A stretch of 64,000 nt of DNA from Tachypleus tridentatus (GCF_004210375.1 NC_134832.1:152331592-152395591), one strand, 5' to 3'. Positions 1 through 12,127 are shown, numbered from the stretch's first letter. Numbers and translations are program-made. Notes: generated by a model from the sequence alone, not told the origin.

Positions 1-214
1 GTGCTGAAGTTATCCAGTGAACAATTTACAACATAACTCTAAATTATCCACTATCGGACACTTGCCTATGTCATGATCAATGACCACAATGAGAGCATCT
101 ATTCACATTTGATATGATGTTCAAGTTAACAGTATGTTACTCGGTCTTTTACTGGGTATTTTAAGATGAGTAAAACAGATATGGAATGACGGTAAATTTG
201 TTTTTCATTAGGTA

Positions 215-345
215 TTCTGGGTGTGGGTGTTTTCTTATAGCAAAGCCACATTGGGCTATCTGCTGAGTTCACTGAGGGGAATTGAACCACTGATTTTAGC
301 ATTGTAAATCTGTAAACCTACCGCTGTACCAGTGGAGGACTAGGT
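215..345 (-). mobile_element. tRNA-derived SINE, family B (full head and tail)
   Basis: Read on the minus strand, the head carries a tRNA-like A box (cagcggtaggtt) and B box (ggttcaattcc). The body ctcagcagatagcccaatg then leads into a tail ctttgctataagaaaacac. The same body recurs at 8873-8930. Pol III promoter boxes plus a short body make this a SINE rather than a tRNA gene: the head has no matching acceptor stem. Old copy, no clear target-site duplication. Confidence 0.65.
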
Positions 346-1100
346 AATCTAAACAATATTTTGGCATATATTCCTAAATTTAATGTATGAAAGTCAGAGG
401 CTACTCTGGGCTTCACTAAAATCATGTTTTTCAATTTGTCCACTTTTTGCTGGGAACAAAATCTAGCATTTGGTAATTTTTCTCATCTGTATTTAATACT
501 AGTAAAATTAGATCTTTGATATTTCATTTGCTGTACAGGTGAAATAGAATTTCATGTGTCATACAAATGTCAGTTAAATAGGTAATAAATTAAGCTGGCT
601 CCTGGTTTTGGAAACTGGTGACAAAATTCTGAGGATGGCAGTTCATTTGGCTCCAACTCTATCAGCTGGAACACCTCCTCATTTAAGTGTACATTATACA
701 AAAATGTTGAAGAGAAAGAAGAATTAATATATCATTAAAGGTGATCCTTCAAGAAACTGTATTAAATCAGTTGTTATCTCGGGTGCATTAGCTAACATAT
801 ATCCCTCTCCAGTTGTTCAGTAATGAGCTTTTGGGCATATAACACTAATGTTCGAGGTTTGGCACCTACAGTGGGTTCAGTACATATGACTCATTGCACA
901 GGTTTTGTTCAACAACAAATAAACAATTTTATATATTGATCATTATTTGCAAAAGAAAAGCAAAAACTTTAATTGTAAAATATTTATAACCAAATTTGTT
1001 TTTACACTAAAAAATTCACATCTTTTCTTTTGTAGTCTTATTTATTATATCAATGTTTTCTTTCAATATCAAACTGAGGTGGAGTTTTTTCTGTGCTAGA
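346..1100. other. Featureless AT-rich stretch
   Basis: I see no gene, RNA or recognised repeat. It could hold upstream intron of the HPDL-like gene that starts to be visible at 2249, but no convincing exon was found. Confidence 0.4.
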
Positions 1101-1103
1101 AAG

Positions 1104-1245
1104 ATGTCCCCCTTCTCAGTGTCACAGTGATATGTTTGAAGAATTACAGTGCTATCATCCAGGTTTTGATATTCGTGGTGGGCACAGAACAGATAGCCCC
1201 TTGTGTAGCTTTGTGCTTAACTACAAACAAACAAAAGAAAAACAT
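1104..1245 (+). mobile_element. tRNA-derived SINE, family B2 (old copy)
   Basis: A decayed tRNA-like head (ctcagtgtcacagtgatatg, then caggttttgatattcgtggt) is followed by gggcacagaacagatagccc and the tail tagctttgtgcttaactac + (aaac)n. Related copies lie at 12825, 14982 and in each unit of the 31-59 kb array. The 83-residue open frame over this stretch is the SINE itself. Confidence 0.65.
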
Positions 1246-2248
1246 AGTTCAGTCCAGTTAATGTGTGTAATATTTTTCCTTTTTATTTGTTCAACTGTTG
1301 TTGCTTTATTTATCATTATACAATTTTATTTTATAAAAAGATAGGAGTAAGGTTCTTCTAGCAGTCAACATAAACTTTCACCTGTCTTGATTTGCATTTC
1401 TATCTGTTTTTATATTACATATGTTAGATCTTTTTAAGACTGAGAAATATTCTATTTATACAAATCTTTAGTGTTAACATAATGATATCTTTCATGTTGA
1501 TTTCTTATTAATACCCTGGATATCTGGAATGATTTCATAATTAGTATTATATATGATTTACACTCAGTTGGAAAAAACTTTTTATTTAATTTATTTCAAA
1601 GCATAAAATGTATCTTTCTCTGTTAATTACATATTGTTTCTTCCAAAGACAGGACTATCACCTGACAAATGCAGTGTAATTTATTGTGTTAAATTTGAAA
1701 ACTGCATAAAGCATTTAAATAAGGAAGATTTTTCTTTCTAAGGTTATACTGTTATAAAACCTGATAATTTTAATATATTTCTGTTCGACGATGTTAATGT
1801 TCTATTGCATTTGTAGAATAATGTATTTAATTATCTGTTCTTTTCACAAAAACTTCTTACTAAGGTTGTAAATAATAGGAAATCTAATGATTTAAATAAT
1901 AGTATTTAAGCTCTGTTAATTAATTTTTGGTACTTGTTTATGTCTGAACTTTTATAAAATATCATTTAAGTACACCTTTCTTTTAGAAATGTTTTATATC
2001 TATTAAAAATGTTTCACTTATTTTTTTGTAAATGCAAAATAACAAAAGAAGTGTATATGATTGACATTTTTAGTTGTGTTTTTGTTATAATAGTTGAGCA
2101 AACAATGATTTATAAGCCAAAGTAAAAGCTTTATTGATGGGGAACAGACTATGTATTTTTAATAGATTGGTTTGTCTTCTTCAGGTATGTATTTGCCTTC
2201 CTGTTATTAGCATAATGTGCTTCTTACTGAAGTTTTTGTTTTTTTCAG
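1246..2248. other. Non-coding stretch upstream of HPDL-like exon, probably intron
   Basis: AT-rich, with no recognised repeat or exon. It ends in a pyrimidine-rich tract and cag at 2246-2248, the acceptor for the exon at 2249, so its right part is probably intron of that gene. Confidence 0.4.
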
Positions 2249-2370
2249 CCTGATATAATACAGGATGTTCATGCAGTAGGACAAGATTTGAAGGTTTTAC
2301 AGGATCTTGGTATCCTATTGGACAGTGAGGCTGACCCAACGGTTGAGACGATGTATCCCACTGGACACAG
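2249..2370 (+). CDS. HPDL: 4-hydroxyphenylpyruvate dioxygenase-like protein, penultimate exon
   Basis: The exon reads in frame from 2249: PDIIQDVHAVGQ, then DLGILLDSEADP, and ends with TGH plus two bases of an Arg codon. It sits between a good acceptor (tttttcag, ending 2248) and a donor (ACAG|gtctga, intron from 2371). Joining to 5482 keeps the frame (phase 2) and gives 85 residues matching, from memory, the C-terminal end of HPPD/HPDL proteins. These are non-haem Fe(II) enzymes of the vicinal-oxygen-chelate fold; HPPD turns 4-hydroxyphenylpyruvate into homogentisate in tyrosine breakdown, and HPDL is its mitochondrial paralogue. GILLD resembles the HPDL form more than the ILVDYD of HPPD, so HPDL is favoured; HPPD is not excluded. 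Earlier exons, including the first VOC domain and the two iron-binding histidines, are not visible and presumably lie left of the window. Confidence 0.7.
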
Positions 2371-5300
2371 GTCTGATATGTAATATGCAGTAATTCCTGG
2401 TAATAACATGTATTATAACTTTAGTATTACTTAAAGTAACAGCAATGGAAGAGAAGCTTAACATTGTTGCTGTTTGTGATTCTGTGTGTATGTGAATAAG
2501 GTCATCATGTTTTTAGGTTTCCCTTATTAATTGTACACTTATGTGTATGTGTGGGGGTGAGATTGATTATTGTACTCTTTTAAGAACATGACAGGTTTAT
2601 TATGAGTTAGGGTAAAATATAATTTACTTTGGTGAATTGTTAAAGTATCTATATTTCTGTTAAAAGTTCATGCCTATATTTCCTTCTTTTGATTGTTCTT
2701 ATAATGGAAAACTGTAGGTTTTTATTCATCGGACATCTCGAACACTAGAAAGGTCTTGACCAACACTTTGTAGTACTTTTTTTTTTTTTAAAGTGGCATT
2801 TAAATGCTATTCATTGCTATGGCAATTACTTGAAAGGTTTGAAGTTCCAAATATCAATACCTCATCATTACCTCCTGTTAATAGCACTAAGACTTGTGTA
2901 CTTATACTGGGGAAAGATGTCTTGTAAACTAAATTGAGTTTTGTATTTTTCAGGCTGGATTTATAAATTCAATAACAATGATTTATTGCACATTAATTAT
3001 AAAAATAAGACTGTACTGGATAAAAAAAAACTTTTAAGACTGGAAACATTCTCTTACATTTGACATGTTTTGACGTCTCGCTACATCATTCTCAGGAGTG
3101 TAATGTAATGGAAGCATCAGACCTATTTGTATACTTACAACAAAGCGCCACCTAATACAATTGTACAGTTTACATTTTTTGATATTAAAGAATTTCATGA
3201 CCTCTAACCATATTTCTATCAGATCCATCATTCTTGTTAAATGATAACTCATGATTAACCTTGTTGTTTTCCTTAACTTCACATGTAAATTTGATAGAAT
3301 TGTCAATGTAATTAACAAAAGTAGCTAATTTTTCTTTACCCTGCCACTATATCTCAGCCAGTCTTCTAGTCTTTATCTAATGCTTCAGTTTCAGAATTGT
3401 CCATAAGCCACATAATAACAGAGGTCATAGTTAACTTAACCTTTGTTCTCTTTATGAACTTTACAGTTAATTAGAAAACACAAATTGTCAACATGTTTCA
3501 AGAAGTTTAATTGTGTTAATTATTGCTAAAGCTGAATTTTCATGTTTTTATTACATCTTCTGAAACATACCATGGCTTTTTACATGGGTAAACACTAATC
3601 CAACATCAAATGGCACTTAGATATCTTTCTGATCTATTGTTACATGCTTAGTTCTTTCAACAGATCGTAACTATGTATATATTTTTATCCCTTAAAAGTG
3701 TCAAGTTTTTCTACATGAATTTTGCTACACTATGTGTTGAACGTTTAGTATCAGATACAGCAAGTCTAAAACTGTACCAAATCTCATGAATTATCAGTAA
3801 GACGTATAGTCTAAGTAAGGTAAAGTTACTTGGGGTTAATCTTTGCTATTCATAAAGTGTTAAAGTTATACTGTTTTTAACTTTTACTTTTGGATGAAGT
3901 TTACTTTTAGGATTAATATTTATATTCTTGTACAGACATTTTTTCAATGATTTGTCAGTTGTAGAATCGTAAACGTTTTTATTAATAATTACAGTTTGGC
4001 CGTTTCATCAGACTTGCAAACACATCTGGTTTCTTTGAACTCTTCAAAACTTCAAAATCCTTTTTGTTATTTTTGGTATTTGTTTGTTATACACAATAAT
4101 CACGTTATTAGGAATGAATGTTGTACATTAATAAATAATTTTAAATTCATAAACAGAATTAATAATACAATGAAATTGAATGAACAAGAATTTATAAAAT
4201 ATTTTAATTTTTAGGAGGAAGAATACTTAAATATAGTGATATCTTTTATTTAGTTTTGTAACATTTTTTCAGCAAGCGGTGGGAAAAAACAAAATACATT
4301 TCTTCAAATTTCAAACTGAAACTGATTTATGTAAATTTATGGACAGCCCCAGAATCAATCAGTTTTTTCCCTCTTGTGAAAGAATGTGAATACTGACAGA
4401 CAGTGTATCTGCTACTTCTGACAGTGGTTAAACATGGATGCCAAAATTTGGGCATCAGTTTCTTGTAGCAGGTACTCAAATATGCCTTTTGTTAAAAGAG
4501 AACCAACTAACATGCCTCTCTTGTTAGTATATATTGCGATACTCACACACAATGATTTTTAGTGTAGCCTTAATTTTCTGTCTTGTATATGAACAACTCT
4601 GTTTTTAGTTGTGTCTAAATACATTGTTGTGAATTAATTTCTTTTCTTGGAAGCACTGTAAAACCTGTACATCCGTTCATACTATTGTCTTCCCACACCA
4701 CAGCTTAATGGCTATAGAGGTGGATTGTATTCAACAATGATATATTGACCCAAATCTTACACTTCTAACTCGTGAAAAATAAACCTGGCATTCATTTATT
4801 GAGATGGGAAATACTGACTTAACTATGAAGATAACAGATATTTGGTGGTTTTGATGATAGTTATGGTGTTCTCAGTAAAAGACTAGATGTGCTATGTGGT
4901 TAGCTGTGGGCTAAAACAGATTGTGCTATTAAGCCAAATCTACAATATTTGTTTCTAGTACTCATTTATTTTGTTGACCTCAAGCTTGTATTGAATCTAT
5001 GGACAGTAGACTGGTATTTTGTAGTAGCCATTATGTTGTTTAATTGTTATTTTTCAGCTTTGTCTTGGCCTGAATTAGCTGATTACATGTCCACAGTAGA
5101 CAAGGACACAATACAATTCTCTCTCTAAAAAGTCGGATGTGAAGCATGTAATTTGTTGTTAACCATAATTTTTTTTTTATTTTTGTAAGCCTTTCAAGTA
5201 GGTATATATATATTAACCATAAACAGAGTAAAATATAGATAAAATTAACTTCAAACTTATGCCAATATTAAACCATAACCTATAAAACGTCATGTTAGAG

Positions 5301-5481
5301 CTAATTTTATTTTTTGCTAGAGTTTTTTTATATAATTATTTCAAGGTATTTATTTTTCAGAGGGTGTACTAAATTTTAAAAGCTATGAAAATGAAATGTA
5401 GAGGTCTCTAATGGAATTAATGGTGTAGTGTATATACAGTTACTTTGATTTCTATATAAATAGTAATCGTTATAATTTTAG
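2371..5481 (+). other. Intron of the HPDL-like gene (3.1 kb)
   Basis: Begins gtctga and ends ttttag. The interior is AT-rich with no gene recognised. A stretch at about 3060-3100 (tgttttgacgtctcgctac, then attctcagg) recalls the conserved terminal motif of Penelope-like elements, but weakly. Confidence 0.6.
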
Positions 5482-5617
5482 GTACTTGATGCAGATCTTC
5501 ACGCTGCCTTTGTTTGACAGAGAGACTTTTTTCTTGGAGGTGTTACAACGCCATGGAGCACGTGGGTTCGGAACAGGAAATGTCATGGCCCTAGCTCGCT
5601 CTATAGAAGGAAAGTAA
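5482..5617 (+). CDS. HPDL: 4-hydroxyphenylpyruvate dioxygenase-like protein, terminal exon
   Basis: The acceptor ttttag ends at 5481 and the first base completes the Arg codon begun in the previous exon. The frame then reads YLMQIFTLPLF, DRETFFLEVLQRH, GARGFGTGN, MALARSIEGK and stops at 5615-5617. In HPPD the glutamate of the FLEV(I/L)QR motif is the third iron ligand (Glu349 in the human enzyme), and it is present here. RGFGxGN and the C-terminal helix that follows are also family hallmarks. The end is a little shorter than the HPPD tail, as in HPDL. No damage is seen, so this part of the gene looks functional. A gtaaaa at 5614 could in principle act as a donor, but the stop fits the expected end of the protein. 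Confidence 0.78.
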
Positions 5618-6299
5618 AATGCTGACAGACAAACTAAATATGTAATAGCTAACTATTGTGGAGGTTTGTAATATTTCAATATTAGTTAAATAAGGGACTT
5701 GGGGCTACTTGAGATATGGGATTCAGGTTTGTTGAACTTAGAAAATTTAAATCACGTGGGTACATAAAATGACTCTTTAACATGATAGAAGCTTGTATTA
5801 CATTAGCAATTATTCTGGTAAAACTATAAAAAAATGGTTTGCAGTAGAGGGAGTTGTATATTCTTTATCCTTTATTTATGGTTTTTTTTAGTCAATAATC
5901 TTCAATTTTCAAATAACCTTGAAATGTTTTCAAATAAAGTTTGTTGTGTTTGACTGCTATCTCTGTTTCACAAATGGACCTAAATTAAAGATCTGTTAGT
6001 GTGTGGTTAGTACATTTTCATAGATAACGCTTCCACTCTCCTTGGAAATATTTAAGATTGTATTGTGATATGTGATTGAATATGGCTTATCACATGTAGG
6101 ACAAACAACATGTGTAATTAGGTTTGTGTGTGTGTACCTACATGTGTATGCTTGTGGCAGTGATCATGGAGAAAGTACTACATGCACTTCATTTATTTTA
6201 ATGTAATGCTGACATATTACAATTAAAGGATTTTTTGAGTTCAAAAGGAAAAGTAGGAAAAGAGCTTATACAAAAAAAAGACTGGGCAGTAAACTTGGA
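5618..6299 (+). other. Probable 3' UTR and flank of the HPDL-like gene
   Basis: Follows the stop codon directly. AT-rich, with a candidate poly(A) signal at 5933-5938 and nothing else recognised. Confidence 0.4.
5933..5938 (+). promoter_or_regulatory. Candidate poly(A) signal of the HPDL-like gene
   Basis: AATAAA 316 bases after the stop, followed within 30 bases by a GT-rich stretch (gtttgttgtgtttg). Plausible cleavage signal; not the only AT-rich hexamer in the region. Confidence 0.35.
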
Positions 6300-6375
6300 G
6301 ATGTACCATGTAAAATGTAAACGTAGATGTACCACACGTAAAATGTAAACGTAGATGTACCACACGTAAAATAAA
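6300..6375. repeat. Short tandem repeat, ~28-bp unit x ~2.7
   Basis: Unit gatgtaccacacgtaaaatg + taaacgta. The first copy is two bases shorter and the last is cut at aaaataaaatg. Confidence 0.75.
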
Positions 6376-8190
6376 ATGTGTAGGATATATTTCATTCCAG
6401 ATTTATTTTAGATAATAAAAGCTATCACACAACATTCAATATAATTGACAATGAATTGGGTTGAAACAAACTAAACAATATATCTACATAAAAATATTTC
6501 TACACTAGAGCAAAATGTAGCTAAACGCCCAACAAAATAAAAAATACTAACTCATACTAAATGTCATGAAACTGATTTCAATATGGCTGAAGGTAAGAGC
6601 TCTCAGGATATTGTTTTTGTGGGTTCTCAAGTTTTCTTTAATTATTAGTAGTCTTCCATTCTGTTAACATGGTGCATTTTTTCACTTCATATTTAATTTG
6701 AAGAACCTATGGGTAAAAACAAATTAAATCATGTAATGATACATGAAACATGCTACACCTGCCTTATCCAGTGCTGATGAGGTTTTTTCTCCCAGTAACA
6801 GGGTTAATCAGGCCAACTGACACAAGACAAATGTAGTAGTGGTATAATCGTTATATTTGTCATCAGTTGTCTTGTATAGTGACTGTTATGGTGCTTTGAA
6901 AGTGCTTCCTTCTTTTTCAAACTGTTGATGTGTATAGATTCAAACAGTGAAATAAACCTAATAAGTTGCTAGAAATTCTGGTCAGTCAAGTTGAAAGCCT
7001 TGAAACACGTATGATGTCTGCATCCCAAAGTTTCTCAACATAAATCTGGTTGAATTAGAAAAACAAAGATGGTAACTATAAGAATTTGTGACCATATCCA
7101 AAACCACCAAAGATCAAAGTAAAGAAAACAAGCCCAAATGACGTTTCCTACAAAAACTAAAAAATTGCAGAAATAAAATTGATAATTCAGTCTTTAAAAA
7201 AAGAAGTTTGCAGAAGCTGTTTTTAAGGAAGAAACTGTGCAATGACTTGTCTTTTTTCTGTACACTAAGGATTGAACCATAAACTTTATTAGCATATTAT
7301 GAGGTTTGCCACTGAGACATTATAGATTAAAGAAAACAAAGTTGCTAATGAAATGATACTTATAAGCAACTTTTTGCTGTAGCAGTAAAAGGTTAATAAC
7401 TTGAAGAATAACAAATAAGTTACATAGACAATTTTTCAAGACAAGTAAAAAACTACTGGAATAAAAATGATAAAAAAATAAACTTGTGATTGGTAGTAAC
7501 ATTAGAACAGGCACATTAGGATACTGAGAGTTCTGCATATAATTCCAATGAAACCAAAACTGATTTCAATAGATGGAAATACCAGCCATGAATGACTAAC
7601 CACCAATATAGCAGATATACATTACTACTGAAGAGAAATGTATACAGAATTTAAAGGTTAGTTTAAAAAAAATACAATAAATTTTACAGTTTATTCCGTT
7701 TGGGTGGAGGACTTCTTACTGTCAAAATTCGTAGATTGCCCGTGATACAGTTGTGACATGAGATCAGTAAATAGAAATTGCAGTGTAAACATTTTATAAA
7801 TGTCATAATTCTAATGTTCCCTGGTAGATACCCAATTAAAAATATTGTGCTACTGTTTGGGACAGAACCTTCCAGAAACTCAGTGTTCATATTTGAGAAT
7901 ATTACCATATGATTGAAGTAAGAACTTTCAACACAGTTACATTAGGTATATTCAATACTTCAACTTGATGCATCCATAAAATTCTAAAGAGTTATTGACA
8001 TCTTTTCCGTTTTGTTTTCTTTGGGCAAGTGAATATTTTATGTATTGTGCGATTGATAAGTGTACGAACTTGAAAGCACTGTAGCTAGCCTGGCTACTTT
8101 GTGTTAATATGTAATTTCCAAAATCTTCACTAATGTAAACGCTAGAGTAAAAACACCAGAACATTGAAATTATACGTTTCCAAACAAAAA
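6376..8190. other. Featureless AT-rich stretch
   Basis: Open frames of 65-75 residues on the minus strand have biased, low-complexity composition and no homology I recognise. No repeat family seen. Confidence 0.4.
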
Positions 8191-8252
8191 GTCCATTTGT
8201 GGGAGAGCAGTGAGTTTACAGACTAAATGCTAAAATCTGGTGTTAAACAAAC
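8191..8252 (+). mobile_element. SINE family B head fragment
   Basis: The run gtttacagactaaatgctaa + aatctggtg followed by aaacaaac matches the head of the SINE at 215-345 read on its own strand. The body is missing; weak on its own. Confidence 0.35.
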
Positions 8253-8872
8253 AATAGTTTCCAAAGAAACATTTGTGGAACTCTGTTGAATGATATTTAT
8301 TATTAATTACCAACACTAAAAATGGCAAAAAATTTTATTTCTGCTAAAATTTCATTTACTTATTCGTGATCTGTGGTGATTGGTTGGTGAATGACTGTTT
8401 GCAAGTCAACAATTCTTTTAATGTTGATACTTTGATAACAACAAGTGTTAAACATGTCAAATTTATCACTTTTGATCTAAATAGATGACTTGCTCTTATC
8501 AGAAAATAAGAAAGCAAACAGTTATAGAGCAGTTAGAAAACAAGAAACTTCAGTTAATATATTTTATATCTGTTTACCAGTTTTACAATCTTATATTTTA
8601 AATGATTCCTTATAGTAGGTAGGGCAAATAACTCATTATGTAACTTTGTGCAAGAAACAATCTTTATACACTAAAGTTATTTCAATATCTTGCCTTGATA
8701 GTTTGAACGTTTCTTATTAATATCCGAGAGTGTGCTAGCACTATGTAGGTAAACAATGAACTACGAGATTTGTCTGTCGACAAAGGGATGCACCATTAAT
8801 TATTTCGCTTACAGTTTTTCTACATGAACAGAAATTATATTATCAGAATATTATAAAAGCCACCATTACTAC

Positions 8873-8930
8873 GCGGTTGACTCAGCAGATAGTCCGATGT
8901 GGTTTTGTTATAAAAAACACACACATGCCA
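8873..8930 (+). mobile_element. SINE family B tail fragment
   Basis: The stretch gactcagcagatagtccgat + gtggttttgttataa + (ac)n is the body and tail of the family seen at 215-345. The head is absent or decayed beyond recognition. Confidence 0.5.
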
Positions 8931-9100
8931 ATAAAACTGAGCACGAAAATTACACGTCATAAAATTTGTACCTGTGTAAACATAAATAAGAGTACGTATA
9001 TGCTACATAATGATATAATTTATACAGTTACTGTGTAATTACATTTTACTTTTTATCGAGTTTAGGAAGATATTTAATTAGTTTACCCTAGTATTTCTAG

Positions 9101-9195
9101 TTTGGTTTGGTTTGAATTTCGCGCAAATCTACACAACGGCTATCTGCGCTAGTCGTCCCTAATTTAGCAGTGTAAGATTAGAGGGAAGGCAACAA
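9101..9195 (-). mobile_element. SINE family A tail fragment (tRNA-Thr-like family)
   Basis: Minus-strand match to the 3' body of family A: gccttccctctaatcttaca, ctaaattagggacgac, ending gcgcgaaattcaaacc. Truncated head, as expected for an incomplete reverse transcript. Confidence 0.65.
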
Positions 9196-9561
9196 ATTTT
9201 TGTGTGCTTAGTTTCCTGTGTCTGTCTATTATCTTGGGTTACGTAGGCGCAGCTGTTAGGAAGTTGTCATTTTTCTACATCACCTGGTTTTGTTCAGCGA
9301 TGGTTGTAACCGGCATATAAAACGTGGATGTTTGTTTTTCTACGTAAAATTTTTTTCATTTTCATTTCCGGATTATATTTCTGCAGTTAGTAATATATCT
9401 AATATTCTAAATGTTATATTTTTATTGTATCTAAAAATAATTTTAACACCTTATAAATATAACAAATGAGAGAGGTCTTGTAAATATTTATTGTGAGAAT
9501 TTAAGCTGTCTTTGTCTTAAATATTAATTCTTCCCTGAATTCAGTGTCTTCTATTCTGTGT

Positions 9562-9747
9562 GTTTTTCAATTTCGCGCAAAGCTAGGGTTACCTGCACCA
9601 GCCGTCCCTAATTTAGCAGTGTAACACTAGAGGGAAGACAACTAGTCATCACCACCCACTGTCAACTATTATACTATTCCTTTTACCAACGAATAGTGTG
9701 ATTCGTCGTACATTATAATGCTCCTACGGCTGGTGGGACATCTGTAA
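9562..9747 (-). mobile_element. SINE family A, 5'-truncated copy
   Basis: Minus strand carries the body (gtggtgatgactagttgtc, ctaaattagggacggctgg) and the tail gcgcgaaattg. Its truncated 5' end lies about 20 bases from the mariner at 9769. Confidence 0.7.
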
Positions 9748-9768
9748 ATCTATTCATTTACAAGACTA

Positions 9769-10681
9769 CGAGGTCTGTTCAAAAAAAATACGCGGACTGA
9801 CGTCATAAAACAAAACGTACTTTATTTAGAAGTTACAGGTCTGGGACCCCTTCAAAGTACTCTCCTCCCCAACGCACACACTTATCCCAACGGTGTTTCC
9901 ACTTGTTGAAACAGTCCTGGTACGCTTCTTTTGTAATGTCCTCCAGCTCCTTCGTCGCATTTGCCTTAATCTCGGGAATCGTCTCAAATCTTCTTCCTTT
10001 CAAGGGTCTTTTGAGTTTGGGGAACAAGAAAAAATCGCAAGGAGCAAGGTCAGGTGAGTAGTTGGGGGGGGGGGGAAGAACAGTGATCGAGTGTTTGGCC
10101 AAAAACTCACGAGTTGTGAGAGATGAATTTCGCAGCAACGCGGTGCATCTTCAATTTTTCGGTCAAAATCTCGTAACAAGATCCAACTGATATCCCACAC
10201 TCTTCAGCAAACTCCCTGACAGTCAGACGTCGATTTGCCCGCACCAGGGTGTTGATTTTGTCGACGTGTGGGTCGTCAGTTGACGTGGAAGGACGTCCAG
10301 GACGCTCATCATCTTCAATGGACTGTCGACCATCCTTAAAACGTTCATGCCACTTGAAACATGCTGTACGCTTCATAGCAACATCACCGTAAGCCGTGTT
10401 AAGCATAGCAAAAGTTTCAGTCGCAGATTTTCCAAGTTTAACACAAAATTTCACAGCAAGTCGTTGCTCCTTCAGGTCATTCATTCTGAAATCCGCCAAA
10501 CGAAAAAAATCGCACTTCACTTAAAACCGCGTAGCTAATACACAAATGAAGATATCTGCAATCGGGAAATGGCGTCGTAATCAGCTGATCTGTGCGAACC
10601 TAGTGACACCAAGCGGATTCCCCTAGAACCAACTGGAGCCGCGCAATTCAAACAGTCCGCGTATTTTTTGAACAGACCTCG
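9769..10681 (-). mobile_element. mariner element, internally deleted, TA-flanked
   Basis: Both ends begin cgaggtctgttcaaaaaa and continue tacgcggactg, giving ~28-bp terminal inverted repeats (the left has two extra A). TA lies directly outside each end (9767-9768 and 10682-10683). At 913 bp it is about 0.4 kb shorter than a full mariner (~1.3 kb). The minus strand codes for the two ends of a mariner transposase joined across a central deletion. Non-autonomous in this state. Confidence 0.9.
9833..10484 (-). pseudogene. mariner transposase, central part deleted
   Basis: The N-terminal piece starts at a Met (MNDLKEQR, 10484) and holds the paired helix-turn-helix DNA-binding region with the linker (GRPSTSTDD); it runs to about 10110. 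The C-terminal piece (9833-10138, another frame) reads LAKHSITVLP, YSPDLAPCDFFLFPK and the end GGEYFEG. Mariner transposases use a DD34D triad: DETW, HDNA and SPDLAP. Only the last aspartate (SPDLAP) remains; the first two were lost with the deleted middle of the protein. A run of eleven G at about 10062-10072 further disturbs the frame just before the third motif. The family is normally ~345 residues; about 235 remain. Confidence 0.88.
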
Positions 10682-10800
10682 TATAAACCATCACTTGTAA
10701 TAACAATTAGTAATAACCGTTATTATAAATAAAATTGTTGTTATGTTTTTGTATTAAAATATATTTATGTAAACAAAAAAGACAATGTGTGTATCAAACA

Positions 10801-11397
10801 TGTTCTCCACCGATATCAGTTTTGTTTATTGAAGAGTAGTGTTCTCCACTGATATCAGATTTGTTTATTGAAAAGTAGTGTTCTCCACTGATATCAGATT
10901 TGTTTATTAAAGAGCAGTGTTCTCTACTGATATCAGATTTGTTTATTGAAGAGCAGTGTTCTCCACTGATATCAGATTTGTTTATTGAAGAGCAGTGTTC
11001 TCCACTGATATCAGATTTGTTTATTGAAGAGCAGTGTTCTCCACTGATATCAGATTTGTTTATTGAAGAGCAGTGTTCTCCACTGATATCAGTTTTGTTT
11101 ATTGAAGAGCAGTGTTCTCCACTGATATCAGTTTTGTTTATTGAAGAGCAGTGTTCTCCACTGATATCAGATTTGTTTATTGAAGAGCAGTGTTCTCCAC
11201 TGATATCAGTTTTGTTTATTGAAGAGCAGTGTTCTCCACTGATATCAGTTTTGTTTATTGAAGAGCAGTGTTCTCCACTGATATCAGTTTTGTTTATTGA
11301 AGAGCAGTGTTCTCCACTGATATCAGTTTTGTTTATTGAAGAGTAGTGTTCTCCACTGATATCAGATTTGTTTATTGAAAAGTAGTGTTCTCCACTG
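10801..11397. repeat. 39-bp minisatellite, 15 copies plus a partial
   Basis: Unit tgttctccactgatatcag(T/A)tttgtttattgaagagcag. Copies carrying T contain the 12-bp palindrome actgatatcagt. As 39 is divisible by three and the unit lacks stops in one frame, an open frame of 148 residues (LFIEEQCSPLIS..) arises by chance. Copies 1-2 and copies 14-15 share the same two variants (gaagagtag then gaaaagtag); the inner copies are more uniform. Confidence 0.95.
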
Positions 11398-12127
11398 TGG
11401 GGTCGCCACTTCTATTCTTTTTTCGAGGATTGGAGCAATAATCGTTTCTTTTGTTCGTGAACTGGTGAGTTACATCAAACATACATTGTGGTAAGAATTT
11501 GATTACCAGATAATGTATTGCCACTTACCGGGCGTTAATTATATTGATACAGAAATACTAAACACTTATGACTGATGTACGAACACACTTTTGTCAGGTA
11601 CTGGAAAATGACACGCGACAAATTGAACATAATGTAAATTAAATCCACTAAACACTTCTAACACAAGATTAAGTTATAAATAGGATAAGTCGACACTTGG
11701 TACAGCCATATCGGTTTACTTTTGTTACATAGAACACCGTTGTGTAAGCACATCGAATAACGAGATGTCTAAGAATTTAGCAGGATAAAGTCGCTCACAT
11801 ACAAGTAGAGCCCATCCCCCCTACACCTATTGAATTGTGAATGGTAGTGGACAGACCAAGCTTTGATATAACTCCAACCATGACCTCGGCAGTGAACATC
11901 AGCTATCACTTCTAACAAACGTATAAACGTCTGGGGCTTCACACTTACTACAGAAATTTGATTAGAGTTCATAACAGTTTCTTGAGTTACCTAAATTAAA
12001 TTATATACTACATAATTAATGCATATATTGATATTTTGTATCTAAAACTTTGCTAGTTCAATATTGCTTTTCACATCGTCAAACTGCACAGTTGTAACTC
12101 CAAAATGAAAATAGGCAAACCAAAACA
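11398..12127. other. Featureless stretch
   Basis: Unique-looking AT-rich DNA between the minisatellite and a SINE. The 67-residue minus-strand frame at 11769-11972 is not recognisable. Confidence 0.4.

Noticed and set aside
1093-1344. 83-residue frame with a hydrophobic end, possible small membrane protein
   Set aside because: Its first two thirds are a B2 SINE copy; the rest is AT-rich noise.
10900-11346. 148-residue open frame of 13-residue repeats (LFIEEQCSPLIS..)
   Set aside because: It arises from a 39-bp minisatellite whose unit length is divisible by three. No start context, signal peptide or flanking exon supports a protein.
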